In this document: positions 16,746-25,711 of the stretch, piece after piece
How the letters are laid out: each line of letters begins with the position of its first letter
Numbering within the stretch: the first letter of the stretch is position 1
NCBI GenBank assembly: GCA_902622985.1
Contig: CACNSH010000002.1
Coordinates: 1-64,000, forward strand
Direction: 5' to 3'
DNA length: 64,000 nt
Source: an uncultured Pelagibacteraceae bacterium
GTDB taxonomy: Bacteria; Pseudomonadota; Alphaproteobacteria; Pelagibacterales; AG-422-B15
The notes under the pieces: generated by a model
Seen by the model: the letters and a program-made list of their open reading frames with translations, nothing else
Database searches by the model: none
What the model was told of the DNA's origin: nothing
Position numbers and translations under genes: made by a program

Positions 16746-17384
16746 TTAATCGTAAAATCGAAGAATAAAATATGCAATTAAGAGTCCAATTAATTGCATA
16801 AAAATAAACATCAACACGTGCTGTGGATCTATACCGGTAAATGTGTTGGTGAATGATCTACTGATCGTGACAGCTGGATTGGCAAATGACGTTGAAGATG
16901 TGAACCAATAAGCCCCAGTTATATATAAAGCCACCGCTATTGCTGGATCTCTTTTTGCCTTTAGTGTGAGCACAATTGTAATTAATAAGCCTATTGTTGC
17001 AACCACTTCAGAGACATGAATATTAATTCCTGTTCTTTCTTTAGTTGAAAATTCAATAAATAAATCATCAAAAATATAATTTGCTAAAATGACTCCAGAA
17101 GTGCCACCCACTAGTTGAAAAATGATAAATAATATCATCGTTACGTTATTAATATCTGATTTAAATCTAAAATAAAGTGTAACAACTGGATTAAAATGAG
17201 CTCCAGATATAGGACCAAATATTGATATTATCACGTAAAGCATTGCTCCTGTTGCTATTGCATTAGCAAGCAATACAACACCTTCATTTGTAGGAGATAG
17301 ATTTTCGGCCATTATCCCTGATCCGACTACCGAGAAAACAAGTAAGAGTGTACCCAGATATTCAGAAAGTATTTTTTTAGGCAT
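16746..17384 (-). CDS. aqpS: Aquaglyceroporin, probably an arsenite channel
   Basis: A 212-residue MIP-family channel with six hydrophobic spans and both half-helix motifs: FNPVVT (first, Ala replaced by Val) and ANPAVTISRSF (second, with the selectivity-filter Arg). It sits directly after an arsenate reductase gene. In rhizobia such an aqpS replaces an arsenite pump: intracellular arsenite leaves through the channel down its gradient. Last gene of the pst-pho-ars run, with no gap to arsC. Confidence 0.85.
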   Translation of the reverse strand: MPKKILSEYLGTLLLVFSVVGSGIMAENLSPTNEGVVLLANAIATGAMLYVIISIFGPISGAHFNPVVTLYFRFKSDINNVTMILFIIFQLVGGTSGVILANYIFDDLFIEFSTKERTGINIHVSEVVATIGLLITIVLTLKAKRDPAIAVALYITGAYWFTSSTSFANPAVTISRSFTNTFTGIDPQHVLMFIFMQLIGLLIAYFILRFYD

Positions 17385-17813
17385 TTATTTAAGCAAATTT
17401 TCTTTTATTAATTGATCAATATAATCAAATGTAGATCTAAAAAACTTTTTGTGATCGACTTCGTTTAAGTTCTGTTTAACGGGGTCTTCAATATTGAAAT
17501 GAAATGTTTTTGGAGCACCCGGCCAGATCGGACATGTTTCTTTAGCGGCATTTCCACACACAGTAACGACATAATCCATAGAGGGAGAGTTGGGCTCACC
17601 AAATACGTCCCAACTTTTACTATAGAGTTTCTCAGTCGGTATTTTCATATCATCTAATAAATCGAGTGTTTTAGGATTTATTATTCCTGAAGGTGTGCTA
17701 CCAGCGCTATAGCCTTTCAGACTTTCACTATATTTATAATTGGTAATTGCCTCAGCTATAATGCTTCTGGCTGAATTTTGCGTACATAAATATAAAACAT
17801 TTTTAATGCTCAT
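17385..17813 (-). CDS. arsC: Arsenate reductase, low-molecular-weight phosphatase type
   Basis: Reduces arsenate to arsenite. The 142 residues have the P-loop LCTQNSARS (Cys10-x5-Arg16) and the pair of reductase cysteines in VTVCGNAAKETCPIWPG, followed by the Asp of NIEDP. These mark the thiol-coupled ArsC rather than a tyrosine phosphatase. The start overlaps the phoB stop by 4 nt, so arsenate reduction is translated from the phosphate-regulon message. This makes sense because Pst-type importers can admit arsenate. Confidence 0.9.
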   Translation of the reverse strand: MSIKNVLYLCTQNSARSIIAEAITNYKYSESLKGYSAGSTPSGIINPKTLDLLDDMKIPTEKLYSKSWDVFGEPNSPSMDYVVTVCGNAAKETCPIWPGAPKTFHFNIEDPVKQNLNEVDHKKFFRSTFDYIDQLIKENLLK

Positions 17814-18496
17814 ATACCAAGAGAATATCCAGCAGATCTAATTGTTCTAATTGGGTCGTATTCAAATCCTTCGTTTAATGCTTTTCTTAATCTTCTGATA
17901 TGAACATCAACTGTTCTAGGCTCGACATATGGACTTGTAGTCCATACATAATCTAATAATTGTTGTCTTGAAAATACTTTACCTTGATTTTCCATTAAAA
18001 AACGCAATAAATTAAATTCCGTAGGTCCAAGACTTATTTCTGTTTTATCCCTGGTGACACGATGCGTTGAAACATCTAATTGAATTCCCTTATAAGTAAG
18101 AACTTCATTATAAAAAATAGGTCTTAAGCGTTTAAGTACTGCTTTAATTCTTGCTACTAACTCATTGACTGAAAATGGTTTTGTTATGTAGTCATCAATT
18201 TCAGTTTCAAATGCTCTTAATTTATCTTCTTCTTCTCCTTTAGCTGTGAGCATAATTAAAGGAATGTTCTTTGTAGTTTTATCTTTACGTACTCGTCTAC
18301 ATAATTCTAACCCAGAAATATTTGGGAGCATCCAATCCACGATTATAAGATCGTATTTAATATCACCAAATATACTATCCAATGCGCTATCGCCATCAAA
18401 GCATACGTCTACAACAAATCCACTAGCTGTTAGATTGTATTTTAATAGTTCAACTATTGAAACTTCATCTTCAATTACAAGGATTTTAGGCTTCAT
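17810..18496 (-). CDS. phoB: Phosphate regulon response regulator PhoB
   Basis: An OmpR-family regulator that binds Pho boxes when phosphorylated by PhoR. The receiver domain has acidic pocket EDE and phospho-acceptor Asp in LIIVDWMLP, with Thr in MLTAKGEE and Lys in YITKPFS. The winged helix has VEPRTVDVHIRRLRKAL. The ATG at 18496 is chosen because it overlaps the phoU stop (TAATG) with an AAGGTG ribosome site just ahead; an in-frame ATG at 18511 would add five residues. It could control the Pho boxes seen throughout this window. Confidence 0.95.
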   Translation of the reverse strand: MKPKILVIEDEVSIVELLKYNLTASGFVVDVCFDGDSALDSIFGDIKYDLIIVDWMLPNISGLELCRRVRKDKTTKNIPLIMLTAKGEEEDKLRAFETEIDDYITKPFSVNELVARIKAVLKRLRPIFYNEVLTYKGIQLDVSTHRVTRDKTEISLGPTEFNLLRFLMENQGKVFSRQQLLDYVWTTSPYVEPRTVDVHIRRLRKALNEGFEYDPIRTIRSAGYSLGI

Positions 18497-19188
18497 TACA
18501 CCTTTTCCCATTTAATTCTTTTTTCCGACTTACGTTCTAAGGCGTCACCAGTTGTAATGAAGTGAATGTCTTCAGCGATATTTTGAACATAATCTCCTAT
18601 TCTCTCTATATTTTTAGCAATCGACAATAAGTGTGAACAGCCTGTAATTGTATCTGGGTCTTCTGCCATCGTCTTAAGAAGATCTCTGTAAATTGATAAA
18701 TATAACTCATCAATATTTACATCTAAATCCCATGCAGTAATTGCTAGTTTATCCGATTTTTGAACGAAGGCATCCAAAACATTTTTTATCATACTTTGAA
18801 CATTCTCACCCATATTGACAATTTCTGAAACTGGAGTGTCGGGCATGTTAATTTTTACATTCGCAACTCTCTTTGCAATATTAGTAGCGTGATCACCCAT
18901 TCTCTCGAGATCGTTTGCAATACTAAGAGCTGATAAAACAGTTCTTAAATCATTAGCAAGCGGTTGCCTCATTGCAATTACTTTGTATGTTAAAGCATCA
19001 ATTTCCTTTTCTAAGGCATCAATTTTATTGTCATCTCTAATAATTTCTTCTGCAAAAGCAGTGTCTTTATCGCCCAAAGCAACAAGAGAATTATGAAGTT
19101 GTGTTTCTACCAACCCTCCCATTTTAATTAATGTACTATTTATTAAATCTAATTGTTCATCATAAGATGAAACTATATGCTCACTCAT
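18496..19188 (-). CDS. phoU: Phosphate signalling protein PhoU
   Basis: A 230-residue, all-helical protein with two related three-helix halves. The two metal-binding motifs show as EKEIDALTYKVIAMRQPLANDLR with NDLERMGDHATNIAKR, and HLLSIAKNIERIGDYVQNIAED. PhoU couples the Pst transporter to PhoR, keeping the Pho regulon off when phosphate is plentiful. It begins at the last base of pstB and its stop overlaps the phoB start. Confidence 0.95.
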   Translation of the reverse strand: MSEHIVSSYDEQLDLINSTLIKMGGLVETQLHNSLVALGDKDTAFAEEIIRDDNKIDALEKEIDALTYKVIAMRQPLANDLRTVLSALSIANDLERMGDHATNIAKRVANVKINMPDTPVSEIVNMGENVQSMIKNVLDAFVQKSDKLAITAWDLDVNIDELYLSIYRDLLKTMAEDPDTITGCSHLLSIAKNIERIGDYVQNIAEDIHFITTGDALERKSEKRIKWEKV

Positions 19189-19949
19189 TAGCCAAACCTT
19201 CCTGTTATATAATCTTGAGTTCTCTGATCTGATGGATTTGAAAAAATTGCTTCAGTCTTATCAACTTCAACTAATTTACCTAAATGAAAGAAACCTGTTC
19301 TTGATGAAACCCTGGCTGCCTGTTGCATCGAGTGTGTAACAATAATTATTGTATATTCTGTTTTAAGATCTCCCATTAATTCTTCAATTCTAGCTGTAGC
19401 AATTGGGTCTAAAGCTGAACAAGGTTCATCCATTAGAATAATATCTGGATTTACGGATATAGCTCTTGCAATACATAATCTTTGCTGCTGCCCTCCTGAA
19501 AGGCTTGTTCCTGAGTCGCTTAATCTATCTTTAACCTCATCAAAGAGAGCTGCTTTTTTTAGACTGGTAACAACAATTTCTTCTAAATCAGATTTATGTT
19601 CTGCAATTCCATGTATTCTTGGGCCATAAGCTACATTTTCAAAAATAGATTTTGGAAAGGGGTTCGGCTTTTGAAAAACCATGCCCACGCGTTCTCTTAG
19701 TTGTTCAACTTGCATGTCTGGTGCATAAATATCGTTGCCATCGATTTCTATTTTTCCTTGTACTTTGCATATATCAATAACATCGTTCATTCTATTTAAG
19801 CATCTAATAAAGGTTGATTTACCACAACCTGATGGACCTATTAAAGCAGTGACTTGTTTTTCTTCCATGTACATGGAAACATCGAAGAGTGCCTGTTTCT
19901 CTCCATAATAAACATTCAAGTTATCTGCTTTTATTTTTATACTTTTCAT
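19188..19949 (-). CDS. pstB: Phosphate ABC transporter ATP-binding protein
   Basis: A 253-residue ATPase with Walker [21 protein letters not shown]-loop [24 protein letters not shown] (hallmark of PstB), signature [14 protein letters not shown], Walker [14 protein letters not shown] and H-loop [12 protein letters not shown]. It drives phosphate uptake through PstC and PstA. An 8-bp gap separates it from pstA. Confidence 0.97.
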   Translation of the reverse strand: MKSIKIKADNLNVYYGEKQALFDVSMYMEEKQVTALIGPSGCGKSTFIRCLNRMNDVIDICKVQGKIEIDGNDIYAPDMQVEQLRERVGMVFQKPNPFPKSIFENVAYGPRIHGIAEHKSDLEEIVVTSLKKAALFDEVKDRLSDSGTSLSGGQQQRLCIARAISVNPDIILMDEPCSALDPIATARIEELMGDLKTEYTIIIVTHSMQQAARVSSRTGFFHLGKLVEVDKTEAIFSNPSDQRTQDYITGRFG

Positions 19950-19957
19950 ATTCTATT

Positions 19958-21241
19958 TTACCATTTTGTTTCAAATTTTCTTCTAATTAATACTGCAGCT
20001 AAATTCATTAAAATTAAAAATCCAAGTAACATCATAATTGTAGCTGAAGTTTTTTCAACATAACCTCTTTCTGCGCTTTCTGACCATAAATAAACCTGAA
20101 CTGGCAAAGAGGCAGAAGCATCCAGCGGTGTTTGTGGAACATCTACAACAAATGCCACCATACCAATTAATAATAATGGCGCAGTTTCTCCAAGTGCTTG
20201 AGCAAGGCCTATAATTGTACCTGTTAATGCACCAGGCATTGCTACAGGAACTACATGATGCATTACTGCTTGCATTTTGGTTGCTCCGACTGCTAATGCT
20301 CCTTCTCTTATTGATGGTGGCACCGCCCTTAATGAGGCTCTAGTTGCAATAATTATTGTTGGTAGGGTCATTAAAGATAAGACTATGCCTCCAACCAGTG
20401 GAGTTGACCTTGGCAATCCAAATGTATTTAAAATAATACCAAGCCCCAATAAGCCAAATACAATAGAAGGTACCGCTGCTAAATTATTAATATTAATTTC
20501 AATAAAATCGGTAACTCTATTTTTTGGTGCAAATTCCTCAAGATAAATAGCTGCAAAAATTCCAATAGGAAAAGACAAAATCAAAACTACCAAAATTGTG
20601 AATAAAGAACCTACTATTGAACCTCCTACTCCTGCCAGTTCAGGTTCTCGGCTGTCACCCCTCATTAAAAATGGTAGATTGAATTCATAGCTGACAAGTC
20701 CCCTATCTACAAGTTCATCAAAAAATAAAAGTTGAATATCTTTAATTCTTCTTTTGTCTTCATCTAAGTCCCTTGGGTAGTTTCCCTTATTAACCTGATC
20801 TACATCGTCGGAGGCAGTTAAATATATTGTTTCTGTTTCATTTATATTTGACTTATTCGATTTTAAAAATTCTCTTATTTCTTGCTCAAATTCAATACTG
20901 AATAATCGTATCAACATTTTCTTATCTTTTTTCTCTTCAATATCTGGAAAAAGTCCATAAATAGCCTTTTTGGAAAAAGAATACATTGACAGGTTGTTAA
21001 TATCCTCTGAACTCATTTCAGAAAATTGTGTCGTGTCTTCAATAAGATTTAAAAAAGGTACATCTACCTGGATAACAGTTCTATAAAATGCTGAATAGCC
21101 AGATGAAAATATATTTAGAAATAAAATAAGCACCCATGCAAGCGCAAAGCTCATTGCACCAATACAATAAATCCTAAATCTTTTCTCTGAATTTAGCCTT
21201 TTATTTAAACTATTTATTCTTTGTTCTATTCTATCAGTCAT
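19958..21241 (-). CDS. pstA: Phosphate ABC transporter permease PstA, long form
   Basis: A 427-residue inner-membrane permease, about 130 residues longer than E. coli PstA. The extra part is an N-terminal extension: a first span (FRIYCIGAMSFALAWVLIL) followed by some 150 periplasmic residues. This is the extended layout common in Alphaproteobacteria. The core has the permease loop REGALAVGATKMQAVMHHVVP and LAQALGETAPLLLIG. The start overlaps pstC by 8 nt. Confidence 0.94.
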   Translation of the reverse strand: MTDRIEQRINSLNKRLNSEKRFRIYCIGAMSFALAWVLILFLNIFSSGYSAFYRTVIQVDVPFLNLIEDTTQFSEMSSEDINNLSMYSFSKKAIYGLFPDIEEKKDKKMLIRLFSIEFEQEIREFLKSNKSNINETETIYLTASDDVDQVNKGNYPRDLDEDKRRIKDIQLLFFDELVDRGLVSYEFNLPFLMRGDSREPELAGVGGSIVGSLFTILVVLILSFPIGIFAAIYLEEFAPKNRVTDFIEININNLAAVPSIVFGLLGLGIILNTFGLPRSTPLVGGIVLSLMTLPTIIIATRASLRAVPPSIREGALAVGATKMQAVMHHVVPVAMPGALTGTIIGLAQALGETAPLLLIGMVAFVVDVPQTPLDASASLPVQVYLWSESAERGYVEKTSATIMMLLGFLILMNLAAVLIRRKFETKW

Positions 21242-22625
21242 ATCTCTCCGTATATTTTTTTACGACCTGTAAAGCTATAAAATTTAGAGCCAATGTAACA
21301 ACGAACAAGGTTAAACCCAAAGCAAAAGCTGACTGTGTTTTTGGGCTATCAAATTCTTGATCACCGATTAAAATAACAACAATCTGAGTAGTAATTGTAG
21401 TTGCCGCATCAAGCGGATTAGCTGTTAATTTTGCATTTAATCCTGCAGCCATAACAACAATCATTGTCTCCCCAATCGCTCTTGAGACAGCTAATAAAAA
21501 AGAACCTACAATACCTGGCAACGCAGCTGGCAATAATACTTTAACAATTGTTTCCCTTTTTGTTGCTCCCATGGCATAAGAGCCTTCTCTTAAACTTTGA
21601 GGTACAGATTTTATTACATCATCAGAAAGTGATGAAATAAATGGTATTATCATTATTCCCATAACAAATCCCGCAGCTAGAGCGCTTTCAGAAGAAACAG
21701 TTAGTCCAGCACCCTGACCGATATCTCTCACTAAAGGTGCAACAGTTAACGCTGCAAAAAATCCGTATACAACCGTTGGGATACCAGCAAGAATTTCAAT
21801 AATTGGCTTAGCCCAATCTCTGACTTTTGGAGAAGCGTATTCAGACATATAAATGGCTGTGAGTAAACCAACTGGGACTGAGACACACATTGCAATTAAT
21901 GCAATAAGAAATGTTCCAGCAAATAATGGAACAGCGCCAAATGCATTGGCCAAGTCTCTTGTATCAAGATCTCCAGCTTCTCTTACAAAAACTCTTTGAG
22001 GACTCCAATTTAATCCAAATAAAAAATCGGTTATTGGAACTTGAGAAAAAAAACGCAACGTTTCATATAATAAAGAAAAAATTATTCCAACAGTGGTCAT
22101 TATAGCGACAAGTGAGCATGTAAAATACAAGACTAGTAAAAATTTCTCGACAATCTTTCTAGAATTAAGTTTGTTATTAATATTGAATAATGAGTAAAGA
22201 ACCAGTAAACCTGACAACCCAAGAACTGTAACATAAGTTAAGTTTTCACTCGTCTTATTAATATAATTTAATTTATTTACGGCACCATCTATAAGAATAG
22301 TATTTTCATCAAAAAGTTTTATGCCCAATGCAGTGTTTTCGATTTGGGTAAATAATAAACTTAGTTCTGTTTCTGTATAACTGCCAAGTGCTATGAAATC
22401 ACTTAATACATATTGCTCAATAAAAAATGATTTAAACGAAGTAATCATCAACAGTATCAATAACGCTGGCACAACAGCCCATAGAGCTACGTAGTACCCA
22501 TAATAATGACTAAGTGATTTAAGATTTTTTTGATTTGAAGTCCTAAGATTTTTTGCTCTTAAATTTCCTAGAAAATAGCTGGCGATACCAATTAGAATAA
22601 TTAAAGAAATTAATATAAATCCCAT
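21234..22625 (-). CDS. pstC: Phosphate ABC transporter permease PstC, long form
   Basis: A 463-residue permease, longer than E. coli PstC. It opens with a membrane span and a YYGYYVALWAVVPALL segment characteristic of the alphaproteobacterial long form. A periplasmic region and the permease core follow, with REGSYAMGATKRETIVKVLLPAALPGI (EAA loop) and RAIGETMIVVMAAG. It partners PstA. It is preceded by the pstS-pstC hairpin. Confidence 0.94.
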   Translation of the reverse strand: MGFILISLIILIGIASYFLGNLRAKNLRTSNQKNLKSLSHYYGYYVALWAVVPALLILLMITSFKSFFIEQYVLSDFIALGSYTETELSLLFTQIENTALGIKLFDENTILIDGAVNKLNYINKTSENLTYVTVLGLSGLLVLYSLFNINNKLNSRKIVEKFLLVLYFTCSLVAIMTTVGIIFSLLYETLRFFSQVPITDFLFGLNWSPQRVFVREAGDLDTRDLANAFGAVPLFAGTFLIALIAMCVSVPVGLLTAIYMSEYASPKVRDWAKPIIEILAGIPTVVYGFFAALTVAPLVRDIGQGAGLTVSSESALAAGFVMGIMIIPFISSLSDDVIKSVPQSLREGSYAMGATKRETIVKVLLPAALPGIVGSFLLAVSRAIGETMIVVMAAGLNAKLTANPLDAATTITTQIVVILIGDQEFDSPKTQSAFALGLTLFVVTLALNFIALQVVKKYTERYD

Positions 22626-22648
22626 GCTTCACCATAATGCTTATTCAA

Positions 22649-22679
22649 CAACTGAGACAAGCATAACTTGCCTCAGTTG
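22649..22679 (-). promoter_or_regulatory. Intergenic hairpin between pstS and pstC
   Basis: A 13-bp stem (22649-22661 with 22667-22679, one G-U pair in the RNA) encloses a 5-nt loop, just after the pstS stop. It has no T-run downstream. It probably raises pstS mRNA over that of the downstream permease genes, as does the hairpin after phnD. Confidence 0.75.
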
Positions 22680-22696
22680 TGGATTAATCAAGTCTT

Positions 22697-23758
22697 TTAG
22701 TCCAGATCGAGTGTTTCTAAGTTAGCAACTCTTGATCTTATATCAGATGCATCACCATCAGATAATGCAACTAAACCGATATCAGTTAGATATCCATCTT
22801 CGCCCATTGCATCAGGACTTGTGAAAGCTTCAAGAAACTCTTCAATTCCTGGTACAACACCTACGTGAGCTTTTTTCACATAGAACTGTAATGGTCGTGC
22901 AATTGGGTAAGAATAATCCTGGATACCAGCAAGCGTTGGCTGAATTCCAGTGATCGAAGCAGATTTAATTTTATCTTCGTTAGCTAGAAGGTAGCTGTAA
23001 CCAAAGTAACCAAATCTTTCTGGATCCTCAGATAATTTTTGAACTATTAAAGTATCGTTTTCACCAGCTTCAATAACTCTTCCATCTTCTCGCACTACTG
23101 CACATTTTTTCTTTGCTTTTTCACCAGCATTTTCCCATAATTTATATGCACCTGCTGCTTTGCAACCTTTTTTCATAATAAGTGAATTCCAAGCATCTCT
23201 TGTACCAGATGTCGGCGGTGCAACTAGGATTTCAATTTTATGATCAGGTAATGAAGCATCAATGTCAGACCATTTTTCATATGGGTTATCAATTAAATTT
23301 CCAGCAATGACATTACCCTCGCCATCTTTTGCAACATTAGCGGGTACTTTTTCTGCAATTGCTAAAAATAAATGCTCTTGCGTAAAGTCTGCATCGGCAG
23401 CATCTAAGCTATGAGCAAGCGTCAAGCCGTCATTACCAATTGTAATTTCAATTATATCAGTAACGCCATTTTTAGCGCATAATGCCTTTTCTTTACTTTT
23501 AATTTTACGAGACGCATTGGTAATATCGGGGTGATCGGTACCAACTCCAGCACAGAATAATTTCATTCCACCGCCCGTACCAGTACTCTCAATCACTGGT
23601 GTATTAAATCCAGTCTTACCAAATCTCTCAGCAACTACGGTTGCATAAGGGTATACAGTCGACGAACCAACGATTTTTATAGTATCTCTAGCTTGAGAAC
23701 TGAATGTAAAAATTGATGAAGCGAAAACTGCAATAATCATTATTTTGATTAATCTCAT
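22697..23758 (-). CDS. pstS: Phosphate-binding periplasmic protein
   Basis: The phosphate-binding protein of the Pst importer. The ATG at 23758 is preferred (MRLIKIMIIAVFASSIF) because TGGAGA lies 6 nt ahead of it; an in-frame ATG at 23770 would cover that site. Signal peptide cleavage is near SSQA-RD. Ligand-loop segments are IVGSSTVYP, ESTGTGGGMKLFC and PPTSGTRDAWN, containing the Ser/Thr/Arg phosphate contacts. The mature part is about 330 residues. A Pho box and TATAAT stand upstream, so strong induction on phosphate limitation is expected. Confidence 0.95.
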   Translation of the reverse strand: MRLIKIMIIAVFASSIFTFSSQARDTIKIVGSSTVYPYATVVAERFGKTGFNTPVIESTGTGGGMKLFCAGVGTDHPDITNASRKIKSKEKALCAKNGVTDIIEITIGNDGLTLAHSLDAADADFTQEHLFLAIAEKVPANVAKDGEGNVIAGNLIDNPYEKWSDIDASLPDHKIEILVAPPTSGTRDAWNSLIMKKGCKAAGAYKLWENAGEKAKKKCAVVREDGRVIEAGENDTLIVQKLSEDPERFGYFGYSYLLANEDKIKSASITGIQPTLAGIQDYSYPIARPLQFYVKKAHVGVVPGIEEFLEAFTSPDAMGEDGYLTDIGLVALSDGDASDIRSRVANLETLDLD

Positions 23759-23814
23759 TATTTTCTCCATTAAGGTTTAGAATCGTTACCAACTTATTTT
23801 GCCTTGATTACAAA

Positions 23815-23846
23815 ATTATAACGTTTTTGTTACATTTTTATGAACG
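23815..23846 (-). promoter_or_regulatory. Pho box and -10 element of pstS
   Basis: Read on the minus strand: CGTTCAT (23846-23840), AAAA, ATGTAAC (23835-23829), then ACGTTAT (23824-23818) in 11-bp register, overlapping a consensus TATAAT (23820-23815). The array begins inside the 3' end of the upstream gene, so pstS has its own promoter within the long operon. Confidence 0.7.
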
Positions 23847-24573
23847 TCGGTTTCTCGTTGAAATTTAAATAACTGATTTTATTAAGATATTTAAAGGGAA
23901 GATAAATTAGTGAGAATATAATAACTGTTAACACAGCCAAATAAGGAATATGCATTGGAGGAGATGGAAATATATCTAAAAGTGTGTTCGCGGCAGGCGT
24001 AATCATTAAATACCAATAATTTACATCTTTAAAGAATTGCGAAATATAAATATTTAATCCATAAATTATAGGTAATAAGCAAATGGCAAACAAAAGAACT
24101 CGTAAAACTGACCACCAGGTTAATTGAACCTTCGTGCATACACAGGCATATATTACACCAAGCAGTAATAAACCATGGCCGAAATAATAAGTAATATATT
24201 CTGCATCAGGAAATGAGAAATCCAAATCTGGTGTTATGATTGCAAGGAAATTTCCACTTAATCCAAAAAAATAACCTACTTCGAAAAAGAATTTAATTTT
24301 TGTAAACACATATAACCCCATTGATATTGCGGCTATATGGCAAATGTGCAATGGCAATACGTCGTAAATAGAATGATCATAAAATATCACTCGATAAAAT
24401 GGCTTTATTATCTCATGAGAAATTAATATAAAACCAATTAACAAAAAAATTGATCTGGTTACATTTTTATTATTTACAAATCGAACAAAAAAAGGAAATA
24501 AAATTGATATAGTCACAATTGTGAAAATTGTTGCCAAATGATGATAACCAAACAAAACAAATTGAGTCGCCAT
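23830..24573 (-). CDS. TIGR02206/YwaF-type integral membrane protein
   Basis: A 247-residue protein with about seven hydrophobic spans and the family's opening FGYHHLATIFTI, then PLHICHIAAISMGLYVF and a conserved PLPIHICG-like His-Ile-Cys motif. Family members are widespread and their function is unknown. Its position between phoR and pstS, on the same strand with small gaps, suggests a role in phosphate sensing or cell-envelope adjustment, but nothing in the sequence proves it. Confidence 0.72.
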   Translation of the reverse strand: MATQFVLFGYHHLATIFTIVTISILFPFFVRFVNNKNVTRSIFLLIGFILISHEIIKPFYRVIFYDHSIYDVLPLHICHIAAISMGLYVFTKIKFFFEVGYFFGLSGNFLAIITPDLDFSFPDAEYITYYFGHGLLLLGVIYACVCTKVQLTWWSVLRVLLFAICLLPIIYGLNIYISQFFKDVNYWYLMITPAANTLLDIFPSPPMHIPYLAVLTVIIFSLIYLPFKYLNKISYLNFNEKPTFIKM

Positions 24574-24613
24574 ATCTTATTTTAACCAAGATTTGTTAAA
24601 CTATTATTGCACC

Positions 24614-25708
24614 TTATGAAATGGGTGCAATAGGCAATTCTACTGAAAATGTACTGCCTTGATTTATTTCACTTTTTATATCTAAATGACCTCTGTGCTT
24701 ATTTAAAATATGTTTAACTATGGTTAACCCTAAACCCGTTCCACCGATTTCTTTTGATCTTGCTGCATCTACACGGTAAAAACGTTCAGTTAATCTTGTT
24801 AGATGTTTTGGGTGAATGCCTTCGCTTTCATCTTTAACGCTGATTTTTGATACAAGTTGTGGAAACAGTTTATTATTATCAATATGATCAGTTTGCTTTT
24901 TGATTTTTTCTGCCAATATGTCTATTGAGCTGTTTAGTTTTCCATATTTAATCGAATTATCTATAATATTTGTAAAGACCTGTACCAACTCATCTTCATT
25001 GCCCAATACAAATAAACCCTCACTAAGTTGATGGTTGACTCTTATTTTAATATTCTTTGTCAATGCGTATTCTTTTAGACTTTCCGCCACATTATCTATT
25101 GTTTTCAATAAATTAACTTTTTTGGTTGGATGAATATGCTCATCAGACTCTATTTTAGATACGACAATTAAATCATCTATCAGTCTTTTCATGCGAATTG
25201 TTTCTTTATCCATAATACCAAGAAACTTAGACATAGATTTTTGATCATCTTTTGCTGGACCTCTTATAGTCTCCAAAAAACCCATGATTGTAGCAAGTGG
25301 TGTTTTCAGCTCATGACTTACGTTTGCAATGAAAGAAGAGCGTACTCTTTCAATATTTTTTAAAGGAGTTATATTTTTCATGAGAATAACATAATTGTCT
25401 CTTGTGTTAGTTAATTGGAGATGATTTTTCTCATAACTAATCTCCACATTGTAAAAATTTGTTGATCTAGGTGATAAACTTCCGTACTCACTATTATATT
25501 CAATTATTTCTGTTTCTTTATTTTTATATACATTTTCTAATGCCTCTAAAACTATCGGGCTTCTAATTAAGTTTGTTATATTTTGACCAGTATAATTATT
25601 TTCAAATAAATCTATTGAATGGGAATTTTGAAAAACAATTTTTTGATCGGAATCAAGAACGATGATTGCATCTTCTAGTTTATTAAGAATAAAACTGATA
25701 TTTTCCAT
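24614..25708 (-). CDS. phoR: Phosphate regulon sensor kinase PhoR, without membrane segments
   Basis: A 364-residue histidine kinase. A PAS domain (about 1-125, ILDSDQKIVFQN-like start VLDSDQKIVFQN) is followed by the phospho-acceptor helix VSHELKTPLATIMGF and the ATPase domain with N-box IIDNSIKYG, TERFYRVDAARSKEIGGTGLGL. Unlike E. coli PhoR it has no N-terminal transmembrane helices, so it should be cytosolic or tethered through PhoU/Pst. The first Gly of the D-x-G-x-G nucleotide motif is Ser (VKDESEGI). It starts 3 nt after ppx and is separated from phoB by the pst genes. Confidence 0.9.
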   Translation of the reverse strand: MENISFILNKLEDAIIVLDSDQKIVFQNSHSIDLFENNYTGQNITNLIRSPIVLEALENVYKNKETEIIEYNSEYGSLSPRSTNFYNVEISYEKNHLQLTNTRDNYVILMKNITPLKNIERVRSSFIANVSHELKTPLATIMGFLETIRGPAKDDQKSMSKFLGIMDKETIRMKRLIDDLIVVSKIESDEHIHPTKKVNLLKTIDNVAESLKEYALTKNIKIRVNHQLSEGLFVLGNEDELVQVFTNIIDNSIKYGKLNSSIDILAEKIKKQTDHIDNNKLFPQLVSKISVKDESEGIHPKHLTRLTERFYRVDAARSKEIGGTGLGLTIVKHILNKHRGHLDIKSEINQGSTFSVELPIAPIS

Positions 25709-25711
25709 TGA

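Noticed and set aside
18246-18515. Open frame antisense to phoB
   Set aside because: It is a shadow of the clear phoB coding sequence.
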